57,920 nucleotides of DNA, taken from Clostridia bacterium (GTDB taxonomy: Bacteria > Bacillota > Clostridia > Oscillospirales > Butyricicoccaceae). The notes under the pieces are model-generated. The model was not told the origin of the DNA, did not search any database, and saw nothing but the letters and a program-made list of their open reading frames with translations. Position numbers and translations under genes: made by a program. The DNA lies in contig JAFSZV010000054.1 in the NCBI GenBank assembly GCA_017455565.1, forward strand, positions 1 to 57,920, written 5' to 3'. This document shows, piece after piece, positions 9,750 through 19,635 of this stretch (within the stretch, counting starts at the first letter, position 1; each line of letters opens with the position of its first letter).

Positions 9750-9956
9750 TTATTTGTTCTCCAGGTTGAAACGCTTCTTGAAACGGTCAACGCGTCCGCC
9801 GGTATCGACCAGCTTCTGCTTACCGGTATAGAAGGGATGGCAGTTGCTGCAAATTTCAACGCGGATATTCTCTTTCGTGGAGCCGACTTGGAACTCGTTG
9901 CCGCAGGCGCAGCGCACGGTAGTCACCTTATAGTTGGGATGGATACCCTCTTTCAC
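9750..9956 (-). CDS. rpmE: 50S ribosomal protein L31, zinc-binding form
   Basis: A 68-residue large-subunit ribosomal protein at the intersubunit face. It begins [11 protein letters not shown], typical of L31, and holds the zinc-binding cysteines in RCACGNEF and [10 protein letters not shown], so it is the C+ form that needs zinc. The start codon is GTG at 9956 with a GAGGTGA site before it; an overlapping ATG is out of frame and closes at once. It is a single-gene unit with its own promoter (9995-10023) and terminator (9707-9729). Confidence 0.96.
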   Translation of the reverse strand: MKEGIHPNYKVTTVRCACGNEFQVGSTKENIRVEICSNCHPFYTGKQKLVDTGGRVDRFKKRFNLENK

Positions 9957-9994
9957 TTCATCTCACCTCGCATCGATTACTTTTCGCAACGTAA

Positions 9995-10023
9995 ATCATA
10001 TCATAACAAATTTAAGAATGCAA
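9995..10023 (-). promoter_or_regulatory. Sigma-A promoter of rpmE
   Basis: On the minus strand TTGCAT (10018-10023) and TATGAT (9995-10000) are 17 bases apart, about 40 bases before the rpmE GTG. Confidence 0.75.
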
Positions 10024-10169
10024 GCTTTTTTTCAAAGATTTTGCGGAAAACCGTCTCTCTTTTTGTAAAATGCGGCGCGCCGGCGGCCCTGAAACAGCCT
10101 CTTTTCGGGCGACAAAACACTATCTTGATAAATTTTGTTTAAAATTTACTTACAGAACGGCAAAAGGGC

Positions 10170-10198
10170 TTGACTTTTTCGTCTGCGGAACGGATAAT
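10170..10198 (+). promoter_or_regulatory. Sigma-A promoter of the PpiC-type foldase gene
   Basis: TTGACT (10170-10175) and GATAAT (10193-10198) with a 17-base spacer. The leader then holds a small inverted repeat, TCGCAG (10207-10212) with CTGCGA (10223-10228), followed by a T5 run, which could form a weak terminator before the start codon. Confidence 0.75.
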
Positions 10199-10258
10199 TG
10201 TAAAAGTCGCAGTCCTTCGGCTCTGCGATCCAATTTTTCAGCAAGGATGGATAAAACT

Positions 10259-11776
10259 ATGGCCAAATCCAAAACCGCCGGTAAAGACAACCGGACAAAC
10301 CCCTGGATCAAGCTGGTTCTGATCCTCGCCGCGATCCTCTGCGTAGTCACCGTTCTCTACATGATCCTTTCGTCCACGGGCCTCATCGCCCGCAACACTA
10401 CCGTCATGACGGTGGGCAACGACAAGGTCTCGGCAATGGATATGCGTGCGTATTACGTCGCCACCCGCGACAGTTTCCTGAGCCAGTATGGAAGCTTTCT
10501 CTCTTCTTACGGATATGATACTTCCTCAATCTCCACCTTTGAATCGCAGCCCTCTCTGTTCGATGGCTCTCAGACCTGGAAGGACTATTTCCTCTCCAGC
10601 GCGGAGCAGACCGCCTATGAGATCAGCCTTCTGTATCAGAACGCGAAGCAGAGCGGCTATGTCATGACGGAAGAGGACCGGGCGGACGTCGAAGCCAACA
10701 TGAGCGCCTTTGCGGATGCCGCCGCCAGTTATAACGAGTACCATGGCACCGACGTTACCGACAAGAGCTATGTCCGCATTGTTTACGGCAGCGGGACTTC
10801 GCTCAAGGATATGCGGAATTACTTTGAAAAGCGCGTGATCGCCAGTTCCTATTACAAGTCGCTGCTGGACAGCTTCGGCATCACCGACGCCGACGTGGAT
10901 ACCTATTTCAACGAGCATACCGAGGAATTCACTGTGCTGGACTTTTACCGCTATACGGTGAATTACCAGACCTATACCTATACCGAGGGCAGCGCCGAGG
11001 CGGGCGCGCCCAAGAGCGAGGCTGAGGCCGAGAGCATGACCAAGATGGCCAAGGCAAATGCCAAGCAGACCGCCGACGCTTTTCTGGCCACTCTGGCGGA
11101 AGACGGCAGCAATTTCGACACGCTGGCCGCCGAATACGCGGAGGCCGCCGGCGACACTGTCCGCGAGACCTGGCTGAGTGAAGATACCCCTCTCACCTCC
11201 GCCACCACTGCGGGCTCCGGCTGGGCCGCCAATGAAGCGCGCAAGCCCGGCGACAAGGCCGTTGTAGAGGACGAAGCCACCAACAGCTATTCCGTTTTCT
11301 ATTTCCTCGATCGGCGCATCAACGATGAAAACACCGTGGCCGTCCGCCACATCCTGTTCAAGACCGATTCTTCCGCCGACGAGGAAGCCCTTGCCGCTGC
11401 CAAGCAGTCGGCCGAAGACGTGCTGGCCCAGTGGAAGGCTGGCGCTGCCACCGAGGATTCCTTTGCCGAACTGGCCAAGGAATACAGCGCCGACGGCAAC
11501 GCCTTCGGCGGCGGCCTGTATACCGGCATTTACCGCGGACAGATGGTGGCGGAGTTCCAGGACTGGTGCTTTGACGAAAGCCGCAAGCCTGGCGATACCG
11601 GCATCGTCAAGACTGATTACGGCTATCACGTGATGTATTTCGTGGAAAACGAAGGCCCCCGGTATCTCGGCACCATCCGCGACACGCTCCAAACCAACGC
11701 CTACAGCGAGTGGCTTGACGGGCAAAAGACCGCTTATCCCGCAACCTTCCACAAGTTTGGCCTGACGCAGGTCTGA
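10259..11776 (+). CDS. Membrane-anchored peptidyl-prolyl isomerase, PpiC/SurA type
   Basis: A foldase of about 505 residues anchored by one N-terminal membrane helix (about 16-40) without a lipobox, facing the outside. A SurA-N-like helical region (about 50-240) is followed by a long acidic linker and a parvulin domain from about residue 350 (VRHILFKTD, FAELAKEYS, then GIVKTDYGYHVMYFV). It probably helps exported proteins fold, as PrsA does. The ATG at 10259 (MAKSKTAG) is chosen because AAGGA lies about 11 bases before it; ATG at 10247 is an alternative. It is transcribed alone from a good promoter at 10170-10198 and ends in a strong terminator. Confidence 0.88.
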   Translation: MAKSKTAGKDNRTNPWIKLVLILAAILCVVTVLYMILSSTGLIARNTTVMTVGNDKVSAMDMRAYYVATRDSFLSQYGSFLSSYGYDTSSISTFESQPSLFDGSQTWKDYFLSSAEQTAYEISLLYQNAKQSGYVMTEEDRADVEANMSAFADAAASYNEYHGTDVTDKSYVRIVYGSGTSLKDMRNYFEKRVIASSYYKSLLDSFGITDADVDTYFNEHTEEFTVLDFYRYTVNYQTYTYTEGSAEAGAPKSEAEAESMTKMAKANAKQTADAFLATLAEDGSNFDTLAAEYAEAAGDTVRETWLSEDTPLTSATTAGSGWAANEARKPGDKAVVEDEATNSYSVFYFLDRRINDENTVAVRHILFKTDSSADEEALAAAKQSAEDVLAQWKAGAATEDSFAELAKEYSADGNAFGGGLYTGIYRGQMVAEFQDWCFDESRKPGDTGIVKTDYGYHVMYFVENEGPRYLGTIRDTLQTNAYSEWLDGQKTAYPATFHKFGLTQV

Positions 11777-11793
11777 TCGTTGCAACAGTAAAG

Positions 11794-11822
11794 CCCCACG
11801 GATAGCTCCGTGGGGTTTTTTG
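11794..11822 (+). terminator. Terminator of the PpiC-type gene
   Basis: CCCCACGGA (11794-11802) and TCCGTGGGG (11807-11815) form a 9-bp stem with a TAGC loop, followed by TTTTTTGTTGTT. It lies between two convergent genes. Confidence 0.92.
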
Positions 11823-11838
11823 TTGTTCTTCCGTGTGT

Positions 11839-12518
11839 TTACCAAATCATCGTCCAGATTTCATCGGGACGACTGCCGATGTGTTCATGGCCATTTACGA
11901 CCTCGATGATCTCGAAAATGTACCGGGCGTTCCCGTCCTGATTGTCCGTGAAGTTCCGATATTTTTCCAGATAAGTCACGCCCCGTCCCAACGCATGGTT
12001 GATAAACGCACTCGCCTCGGCGCGGGTGATGGGCTGATCGGGGCGGAAGGTTCCGTCGAGATAATCGAAAACATAGGTGACATGATTGGCGACAAGGGGA
12101 TAGAACTGGTCGCCACAACGCACAGATACCAAAGTGAAGCAATTTCTTGCATCCACTTCTATGAATTGGTTGTCGCCGCAATTCAACGTTATCAGAACGG
12201 GGTTGTTGCTCACGTCCAACTTGGTGAGTTGATTTCTGTAGCAATCCAGCCTTATCAGCGAGTGGAAAAACGCAATTCCCCGCCAAAAACCGATGTTCCT
12301 CTCAGCGCAATTGATTAGTTGCACCACATTGCGCTCCGTCTTACTGAGCACATGGTCGCCATTGGTATCAAATTCTTTTACGACATCCCGAGAATTGGTT
12401 TCCAGAAAGTTGGTCTCATTAATCGCCACGCCACCTTTTGCGGCGCGGGCCGTCACCGGTGCAAGGGACAGCAGCATAAGCAGCGCCAGCGCAAGGGCAA
12501 GTAACCGTTGTTTTTCAT
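11839..12518 (-). CDS. Secreted EF-hand / leucine-rich / SLH protein, start region frameshifted
   Basis: A small exported protein (226 residues if repaired). A signal peptide (KQRLLALALALLMLLS, cleavage near ARA-A) is followed by an EF-hand or dockerin-like calcium loop DTNGDHVLSKTE, two to three short leucine-rich units (LIRLDCYRNQLTKLDVSNNP), and one SLH-like segment (DYLDGTFRPDQPITRAEA) that would bind secondary cell-wall polymer. The natural start appears to be ATG at 12518 after a G-rich site, but that frame runs into a different phase: the A-run after ATG has five A residues where six would join MKK to QRLLAL. The only in-frame start is a GTG at 12531 with poor ribosome-site spacing. 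Ligand and role are unknown. Confidence 0.65.
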
Positions 12519-12644
12519 GCGCCCCCCACACTCCAGGCTCTTTTTGTTGTTCATTACAAAAGCAACCCGCTTGTTCGTCAATAAAATGAGGGCGCGCTGC
12601 CATCCTCATTTTGCAACGCGCCCTTTTGATCTGCTTATGCCTGT

Positions 12645-15600
12645 TTACAGGGAAACGCCCATCCCCCGCTGCAAAAACCAAACCCATTTTTCGTTAACAG
12701 GCCGACCGAAGACCTGCTCTGCCGCACGGGCGTAAAGTTCCAGCTGAAGCCGGTGCTCCTCAGCTTTTTCCCGTTCGCCGCCGGGCGTCACCCGGTCGGT
12801 CTTGAAGTCCACGACGGTCAATCCATTCTCTTCAAAGAAGAGAAGGTCGATGGCGCCGTTGAGTAGGATCTGCTCATCGGCAGGCCCGTCCTTCAACAGG
12901 TCGTCCGCGTCCAGCAGCACACCAAACTCATATTCCTGCAGCACACGAGCCGCCTTTTTTATCCGCTCCGCCAGCTTTGACGACGCGAAAGAAACGATTT
13001 GCTCCGGCACGATCAGGGCTTCTTCTTCCGCCGTAAGGCGGCCGCTCTGCGCCAGAGCCCGGGTCTGTCGGCGCACGGCTCCGGCGTCGGCGCAATCGTT
13101 CAGGTCGGCATAGCGCAAAAGTGTATGCATGGCCGTTCCTCTTTGGGCCGCCGCGGGATCGGCCCGCCGAAGGCCCGTCTCGCGGTGATCCCGCACCGCG
13201 GGTTTTTCAGGCTGGCCAAAGATCTCCCCCGCCTCGGGGATCAGCTTTCGCAGGCCGGTGGGCGTCAGTTTCGAAGGAAGCCGCGACGCCGCGAGATGGG
13301 CATATGCTTCTCCGCTTCTGGAAAGATAGGACGTGAAACGGGAAAGATCGGTCTGCCCCTCCCCTGCCCCGCCGTCCTCCTGCCGCGGCGCAGGCTCCTG
13401 CCCGGCGCTAAGTTCAGCCGAGGAGATCAGGCGGCAGATCAGATTTTCCTTCTTTCCGTCGTCGCCGATGGGCGGCACAAAGCCGCAGAGCCCGCGCAGC
13501 ACGCCGGCGGCGGGATGGGAGAGCAGCGCCGCCAGCAGCCAGCGCATCATATTCTGCTGCATCGACAACCAGACGGGCGAAGGCACGCCGCCCGTCTCGG
13601 CCGCGATTTTCGTCACCGCATTCTCCAGCTTCTTGCCGGACAGGATCAAAATCAGCTTCTCACGGGCGCGGGTCATAGCCACATAAAGCTTCCGCAGCTC
13701 TTCCGAGCGCAGTTCGGCCCGCGCGCGAAGCCGGACGGCACTCCACTGCCAGGTGGGGCGTTTGGAATGGGTTTCTTCATCGCAAAGCCGCATCCCCACG
13801 CCCAGCGACGGGTGAAACAGGACGTCTTTTGTCAAATCATCTTCATTGAATTTCTTAGCTAGATCCGCCAGAATGACGAATGGGAACTCCAACCCCTTTG
13901 ATCCGTGGATCGTCATGAGCCTCACGCCTTCGCCCTCTCCGCCGTTATCCTCCGGATCTTTTCCCTCCGCCAGCTTCTGATCGATCCAGCGAAGGAAGGC
14001 GCTCAGGCCGCCCGTAAGACTGCTGTCAAAGCCTCCGGCAAACGCTTCGATCCGCCGGAGATTCCGCACGCGGGCCTTTCCGTTGTCCAGCGCGGCAAAA
14101 ACGCCCTCGGCGCCTGTCTCGTCGTAGATCAACCGGATCAGACGGGACAGGGGCAGCTCCAGCGCCGCCTGGTCCCAGCGGTCGAGGTCGGCAAGAAACG
14201 CGGTGCAGCGGGCGTCGCCGTCTTCTGCGGCGGCGGCAACGCATTCGATCAGGTCGCTTTTCTCTTTTTTCAGGCGAAGCCGCGCCAGATCATCGGCGGA
14301 AAAGAGATAAAAGGGCGAACGCAGCACCGAGACCAGCGGGATATCCTGCCGCCGGTTTTGCAGTAGCCGGAGGATCGACAGGATCACCGCCGTCTCGATC
14401 GTCCCAAAAAAGGCGGCGCTTCCCCCGCTGCAGGGGATTCCCTGGCGCAAAAGCGCCTGCCGGAAGATCTCGGCCTTTCCCTGAAGCGCACTGAGCAGGA
14501 TCGCCACGTCCTCGGGCCTGGCGGGGCGCGCACCGTCACCCTCCGGAACGGTTTCTTCCTGCAAAAGCCGTTTGATCCGCAGCGCCGTCAGGCGGGCTTC
14601 CTTATCGATTCGCTTTTCCTCTTCCTGCGCTTCCTGCTCTCTGGCGTCGTCCGCTTCCTCTTCCTCCCCGGGGGCCACATCCAGCAGCAGCACTTCAGAA
14701 GGAACGCTGCCCGCCTGCTCCCTCCCCGGATTCAGCCGCTGTTCCCCGTCGTATTTCACATCACCGAAGTGGCTGCTCATCAGGCGGGAAAATACATAGT
14801 TGCAAAGCTCCAGCACCTCGGGGCGCGAGCGGAAATTGGTGTTGAGCGACAGCCGACGGTCGCCGCCGTCCTTGCCCTCATAGGGCGCGGAAATCTTGCA
14901 CCGGCTGAGAAAGACGGTGGGATCCGCCAGACGGAAGCGATAAATACTCTGCTTTACGTCGCCCACAAAAAAGGCACTGTCGCCCTTGCGCCGCAGCGCA
15001 CGGAAGATCTCTTCCTGAATCTCGTTGGTATCCTGATACTCGTCCACGATAATCTCGCGGAATTGCCCGGCCAGTTCGTCCGCGATGTCCGAGGGCGCAC
15101 CATCGCCGTTTTGCAGCAAGCGCAGGGCCAGATGCTCCAGATCGCTGAAATCCAGCACTCCAAGACGGTGCTTCTGTCCGTCGTATTCCGCCGTGAAATC
15201 CGCGATCAGACGGCAAAGCGCGCGCACAGCCGACGCCTGCCGCGCCCCCTCCCGGGCCATGGCCTCCGGCGGCGTGGAAAAATAATTCGTCCTCAGATAT
15301 TTGATGCAATCCATGTACTGATCCCGCCGGGCCTTGATCCGTTCCAGAAAGGCCTTATCTTCATATCTGCAGCTCTTGAAATTTTCAAACTGCATCGATC
15401 CGATATAGGCATAAGCGCTCTCCCAGCCCCGGCCGATGGCGTCCCGCAGTCCAAACGAATCCCGCACATAACGTTCCAGAACAGGGCCGTAGCTTGCCTC
15501 TACCTGGGCAGCGGAGGCCGCGTCCGCCCGGGCAGATGCAACGCGCTCATGGGCAAAGGCGGCCAGCAAATCGGCCTGCCGCAGCAGCTCCGCGCCATAG

Positions 15601-16223
15601 CTGCTGTTTTCGACACTGGCGGCGCACAGCCCCGGCAGCAGGTCAAGAAGCTGATCGGGATGGGGATGGCTGCGCATCTTCCGGTAAAGCTCCAGCACGG
15701 CGGCGGAAAGGTTTTTGTCGCTGCGGTCATCGTTCAAAAGACCGCAAAGCTGCGTGAAATCCTCGCTTCCGGCCGCGTAAGCCCGCTCCAGCGCGGCGTC
15801 CAGCGCGATCTGCTGCAAAAGGGCGCACTGGGTTTCATCCGCCAGCCGGAAATCCGGATCGACGCCGCACCGGGAAAAATGCTCGCGGATCAGGCTTTGG
15901 CAAAAGGCATGCACCGTTTGGATCCGGCTGCTCCCCAAAAGCGCGAGCTGGCGCCGCAGATGCGGGTTCCCGCCCGACTGGAGCAGCCGCTCATGCAAAG
16001 CGGCACCGATGCGCTGCCGCATTTCAGCAGCGGCGGCGTTGGTGAAGGTGAGCACCAGAAGCTGATCGATATCGCAGGGATCGTCGGGCTCGGTCAAAAG
16101 CCCGATCACACGGCGCGCCAAAACGAAGGTCTTGCCCGACCCGGCCGCGGCCGAAACGATCAGGCTGCTGTTCCGGCAGTCAATGGCAAGCTTCTGCTGC
16201 GCCGTTAAGGGCTTGTCGCTCAT
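12645..16223 (-). CDS. addA: ATP-dependent helicase/nuclease subunit A (AddA)
   Basis: The 1192-residue motor and nuclease subunit of AddAB, which processes double-strand DNA ends for RecA-dependent repair. The UvrD-type Walker A is SAAAGSGKTFVL (about 24-35), with helicase motifs in IIVDEYQDTNEIQ (about 390) and VGDVKQSIYRFR (about 417), and LMTIHGSKGLEFPFV in the C-terminal helicase half. The C-terminal RecB-like nuclease has NGAID and VVDFKTDRV with the Asp and Asp-x-Lys metal residues. The length fits the family. The start overlaps the addB stop by four bases (ATGA), so the subunits are translationally coupled. Confidence 0.96.
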   Translation of the reverse strand: MSDKPLTAQQKLAIDCRNSSLIVSAAAGSGKTFVLARRVIGLLTEPDDPCDIDQLLVLTFTNAAAAEMRQRIGAALHERLLQSGGNPHLRRQLALLGSSRIQTVHAFCQSLIREHFSRCGVDPDFRLADETQCALLQQIALDAALERAYAAGSEDFTQLCGLLNDDRSDKNLSAAVLELYRKMRSHPHPDQLLDLLPGLCAASVENSSYGAELLRQADLLAAFAHERVASARADAASAAQVEASYGPVLERYVRDSFGLRDAIGRGWESAYAYIGSMQFENFKSCRYEDKAFLERIKARRDQYMDCIKYLRTNYFSTPPEAMAREGARQASAVRALCRLIADFTAEYDGQKHRLGVLDFSDLEHLALRLLQNGDGAPSDIADELAGQFREIIVDEYQDTNEIQEEIFRALRRKGDSAFFVGDVKQSIYRFRLADPTVFLSRCKISAPYEGKDGGDRRLSLNTNFRSRPEVLELCNYVFSRLMSSHFGDVKYDGEQRLNPGREQAGSVPSEVLLLDVAPGEEEEADDAREQEAQEEEKRIDKEARLTALRIKRLLQEETVPEGDGARPARPEDVAILLSALQGKAEIFRQALLRQGIPCSGGSAAFFGTIETAVILSILRLLQNRRQDIPLVSVLRSPFYLFSADDLARLRLKKEKSDLIECVAAAAEDGDARCTAFLADLDRWDQAALELPLSRLIRLIYDETGAEGVFAALDNGKARVRNLRRIEAFAGGFDSSLTGGLSAFLRWIDQKLAEGKDPEDNGGEGEGVRLMTIHGSKGLEFPFVILADLAKKFNEDDLTKDVLFHPSLGVGMRLCDEETHSKRPTWQWSAVRLRARAELRSEELRKLYVAMTRAREKLILILSGKKLENAVTKIAAETGGVPSPVWLSMQQNMMRWLLAALLSHPAAGVLRGLCGFVPPIGDDGKKENLICRLISSAELSAGQEPAPRQEDGGAGEGQTDLSRFTSYLSRSGEAYAHLAASRLPSKLTPTGLRKLIPEAGEIFGQPEKPAVRDHRETGLRRADPAAAQRGTAMHTLLRYADLNDCADAGAVRRQTRALAQSGRLTAEEEALIVPEQIVSFASSKLAERIKKAARVLQEYEFGVLLDADDLLKDGPADEQILLNGAIDLLFFEENGLTVVDFKTDRVTPGGEREKAEEHRLQLELYARAAEQVFGRPVNEKWVWFLQRGMGVSL

Positions 16224-19200
16224 CGGACTTTCCCCCTTTCCTCTTCTTCCCGGAGGCGCTCAAATACACGCTGGTTCGAGAGCGTCTTCAGCACGCGGTA
16301 TTTGTCCTTCCGCATCGTGTGGTCAAACTGACAGGCGTCCTTGAAATCGCAATAATCGCAGCTCGATTGACCGCTTCCCTTGCGGAAAGGGTTCGCCTCC
16401 AGATCTCCCGCCCCGATCTCCACGGCCACCCGCCGGAGCGTCGCTTCCGTTTTGCGCAGCAGCAGCTCAAACTGTTCGGGGGTGGCGATTTTTGAGGCTT
16501 TTGTGAAATCTCCGTCGTTTTTGCGTTTCACGGGCAAAAAGCGGTAGGTCCCGCCCCGTTCCATGGCTTCGATCAGCCCGTCGTCGTCCAATACAAGGCC
16601 GATCCGCCGAAGATCGTTTTCCTGCTTCTTGCGGACTTCCTCCAGCGTTTCGCCGGCATCTGCCAAAACGGAAGGGTTCTTCGCTGGGATATACAGGGCG
16701 CCGCAGGGCTCGATCCGTTCTGCCGCGCCGGCGTTCATTACGTCCCGCACCAGCCCCCGCTCGCCCCGCTTGAGCATCAGTAGGTAAAGGAACATCTGAA
16801 GGTTGCGGCCGTCGAGCACGTCGGAAAGCCGGAATACCTTGGTCCCCGTTTTGTAATCCATCACTTTATAATAAAGAGTGCCGCCGCGAAGATAGCCATC
16901 TACCCGGTCGATTTTTCCCTTCACCGTCAGCTTCACGCCGCTCTCCTGCAACTCAAGAGGCGGCAGGTCGCCGCCGCGGCCGAAATTCAGTTCAAAGCAT
17001 ACAGGACGGAAGTCTCCGGCAAGGATCTCTTTCCAAACGTTTTCCACGATGTCGCAGGCCATCCTGCCCGCCCGCTCAAAAATTGCCTGAAACCGCGCCG
17101 TGCGCTGCGCCCGGGGCAACTCCTGCTCCAGATAGCGATTGACATATTTTGCGGCGACGGCTCTTGGGATGCGTGTTTCGTCTCCGCACAGCTCGCGCAC
17201 GGCGTTCTCCACCACATAGTGGACGAAAGTACCGATCTGCGGCGAACCAAAATCGGCGGGTTTCCGTGCCTTTGCTCCCAGACCATACTGCATAAAATAG
17301 GAAAACCGGCAGGAGGCGATCGTGTCGAGCCGCGAGGCCGTCATGCTCAGATGTCCGTGATACAACTTCTGCACCAGCTCGGACGAACGGATGGGGCCGC
17401 GAGGCGCTTCGGCGTAGCGGCGCAGGCCCGCGATTCTCTCCCGCAGAACGGGAATGGCGTCGGCATGAGCCAGCGCCGCACGGCCGGCGTCAGTGCCGGG
17501 ATGCTCTGCGGCGGCACAGGCCGCCTGATAGAGCGGCAGCTTCGCCGTCAAACGAAGGGTCTCCAGCAAAAACTCGCCGTTCTGCTTATGCAGAGCGCGC
17601 AGCTTACACAACCGTTCGAGCAAATAGGCCTTTTCACATTTTTCCCCGTCAGCCGTGCGGCGGGGTGCGATCAGCGTCAGCGATCCGGTGGCGGCCGCCA
17701 CGGTGCGGCATACGGCGCACTGCTGCTGATAAGCGCGCTCCAGCGCGTTCTGCGTCAGTTCTACGCCGCAGGTCTCCAGATACACGCGCTCTTTCTCCGA
17801 AAGCAGGCCGGATTCCGGCTTGTCCGGCGGGAATGCTCCGTCTTTGCAGCCGACGACGATCACATGGCGCAGGCGCTCGGCGAAGAACCGCTCGAAGCTG
17901 ACGGCCAGAACGCTGTCCAACGAGGGCGGGATAGTGGAAACGTCGTATTGACGGAGCGTCAGTTTGAGCAGCCGCAAAAACTCCCGCCGATCCATAGAAA
18001 CGTCCTGCATGGCGGTGGAAAACTGCTCAAGCGCGGTTTGCAGGATCTGATAAAGCTGTGCCGTCTCTGCCGCTTCTCTTCCGCGGCCGGAAAGCCGAAG
18101 TTCTTTACAACGCTCGTCCAGCCGTGTTTCCAGCTCCATTCGTTCCAAATGGCAAAGCAGCGCGGCAGCATAGTCGCTGCCGCAAGCGCATTTGCGAAGC
18201 GCTTCCCGCAGGGGCGTCAGCATTTCCGCGACCCGCCCGCGCAGCGCCTCGAGACCAGCAAGACACTCCGGCTCGTCGGCGGCAGGGGGATCGTAGCCGC
18301 AGGTCGGGCTCTCAAAAGGCGAGAACCAGGCGTTGCCCTTGATCCGCCAGAGGATGCAATAGTTTTCCAGCCGATCGATCTCATCGCGAGTCAGCCCGGC
18401 AAGCCCCCGGCGGAGCCAGTCGATCACCGAAACAAATGACAGCCCGTCCTCCAGCGCCTCCAGCGCGCCCAGTGCGGCGGCAATGGCGGGCTTTTGCAAA
18501 AGGTCGGTCTTTTCACTGAGAAACAACGGGATCTCATATTTTTCAAATGCGGCAGACAGCGTGGGGCCATACTGCTCCAGATCGCCGCAGACCACAGCGG
18601 TTTCCCGCAACCTGACGCCGTCCAGCGCAAGCTGCCGCGCCAGCGCCGCCGCCAGCTCACATTCGCCCTCCAGATCGGGTAATTCATAAAAAGAAATTCC
18701 CTCGCTTTCCTTCTCTTCCGGCGCGGAGAAATCAAACAGTTCCTCCGCAAGGCCAAACAGTGCAGGAGCCTTGTCCGCCGTTTTCTCATCGGGCAGCGCG
18801 GTCACATTTACGGGAATACCGTGCCGTTCCGCCATGTGGCGAAGGTGTTCGAACGTTCTCACTTGCTCGGTGTAAAGCTCTCGGTCTTTCCCAAGAAGCA
18901 GGGCCGCCGTCACATTGTCCGCGCAAAGAAGGATCTCCTCCAGCATGGCGCTGTTCTGTGCGGTAAAGCCCTCAAAGCCATCCACCAGAAGGGTTACGCC
19001 GCGCATCAGACCGCTTTCCCTCAGATGCTCCCGTGCAAGATCAATCCGCGCCGCCGGGTCAAGGGCGCTTTCCCGGCACAGGCCGCAATAGCGGGCATAG
19101 ATCAGGCTCAGGTCCTGCAGCTTGGGCGTCTCCCCCGCCGCCTCCATGAGCTGTTCCGGCATCACGGAACAGCTTTGCAGCTCGTCGGCCAGCTCCACCA

Positions 19201-19549
19201 GCTTTTCGGTGAGCTGCGGACGGCCGGCGCCGCGGTAATACCGCAAAAGCGGGCTGACCTGCGTCAGGGCGCGGTGCATCGTCAGGATCCGGCCGCCCGC
19301 GTCCAACGTGGCGGGCCGAAGACCACAGGCTTCCAGCACGTCGTCGGTGAGCTTGCGGAATGTCGTCACCGAAACAAACGCACCCGCCCGGTTACCGCAG
19401 CGCGCAAGCACGCTACGCTCCGCCTGGTGCGAGGCGCTCTCGGGCACCAGCAAAAGACCGCTTCTCCCCGCTTTTGCAAGCAGGTCCAGCTTATCCAGCA
19501 AATATGGCATCCGGCGACTTTCGGGTCCGCCTGTCAAAATGGTGAGCAT
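16220..19549 (-). CDS. addB: ATP-dependent helicase/nuclease subunit B (AddB), Walker A lost
   Basis: The second subunit of AddAB, 1109 residues, with a UvrD-like helicase fold that reads DNA (Chi recognition in relatives) and a C-terminal nuclease with an iron-sulfur staple. The nuclease residues GKIDRVD and VMDYKTG are present, and the four expected cluster cysteines appear (C in SCRFSYFMQYG, then CDYCDFKDAC near the end). The N terminus reads LTILTGGPESRRMPYLLDKL: the usual G-x-x-G-x-G-K-S/T loop is replaced and the lysine is missing. ATG at 19549 follows GGGAGGAG. The start of the next gene, addA, overlaps its stop. Confidence 0.93.
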   Translation of the reverse strand: MLTILTGGPESRRMPYLLDKLDLLAKAGRSGLLLVPESASHQAERSVLARCGNRAGAFVSVTTFRKLTDDVLEACGLRPATLDAGGRILTMHRALTQVSPLLRYYRGAGRPQLTEKLVELADELQSCSVMPEQLMEAAGETPKLQDLSLIYARYCGLCRESALDPAARIDLAREHLRESGLMRGVTLLVDGFEGFTAQNSAMLEEILLCADNVTAALLLGKDRELYTEQVRTFEHLRHMAERHGIPVNVTALPDEKTADKAPALFGLAEELFDFSAPEEKESEGISFYELPDLEGECELAAALARQLALDGVRLRETAVVCGDLEQYGPTLSAAFEKYEIPLFLSEKTDLLQKPAIAAALGALEALEDGLSFVSVIDWLRRGLAGLTRDEIDRLENYCILWRIKGNAWFSPFESPTCGYDPPAADEPECLAGLEALRGRVAEMLTPLREALRKCACGSDYAAALLCHLERMELETRLDERCKELRLSGRGREAAETAQLYQILQTALEQFSTAMQDVSMDRREFLRLLKLTLRQYDVSTIPPSLDSVLAVSFERFFAERLRHVIVVGCKDGAFPPDKPESGLLSEKERVYLETCGVELTQNALERAYQQQCAVCRTVAAATGSLTLIAPRRTADGEKCEKAYLLERLCKLRALHKQNGEFLLETLRLTAKLPLYQAACAAAEHPGTDAGRAALAHADAIPVLRERIAGLRRYAEAPRGPIRSSELVQKLYHGHLSMTASRLDTIASCRFSYFMQYGLGAKARKPADFGSPQIGTFVHYVVENAVRELCGDETRIPRAVAAKYVNRYLEQELPRAQRTARFQAIFERAGRMACDIVENVWKEILAGDFRPVCFELNFGRGGDLPPLELQESGVKLTVKGKIDRVDGYLRGGTLYYKVMDYKTGTKVFRLSDVLDGRNLQMFLYLLMLKRGERGLVRDVMNAGAAERIEPCGALYIPAKNPSVLADAGETLEEVRKKQENDLRRIGLVLDDDGLIEAMERGGTYRFLPVKRKNDGDFTKASKIATPEQFELLLRKTEATLRRVAVEIGAGDLEANPFRKGSGQSSCDYCDFKDACQFDHTMRKDKYRVLKTLSNQRVFERLREEEERGKVR

Positions 19550-19635
19550 GGCATCTCCTCCCGAATAATGCAAGCGTAACAGCGGTACTGTTACTGAGAC
19601 TGTCGAAAAAAACTACTGTGTCTGGATCTTTCGCG

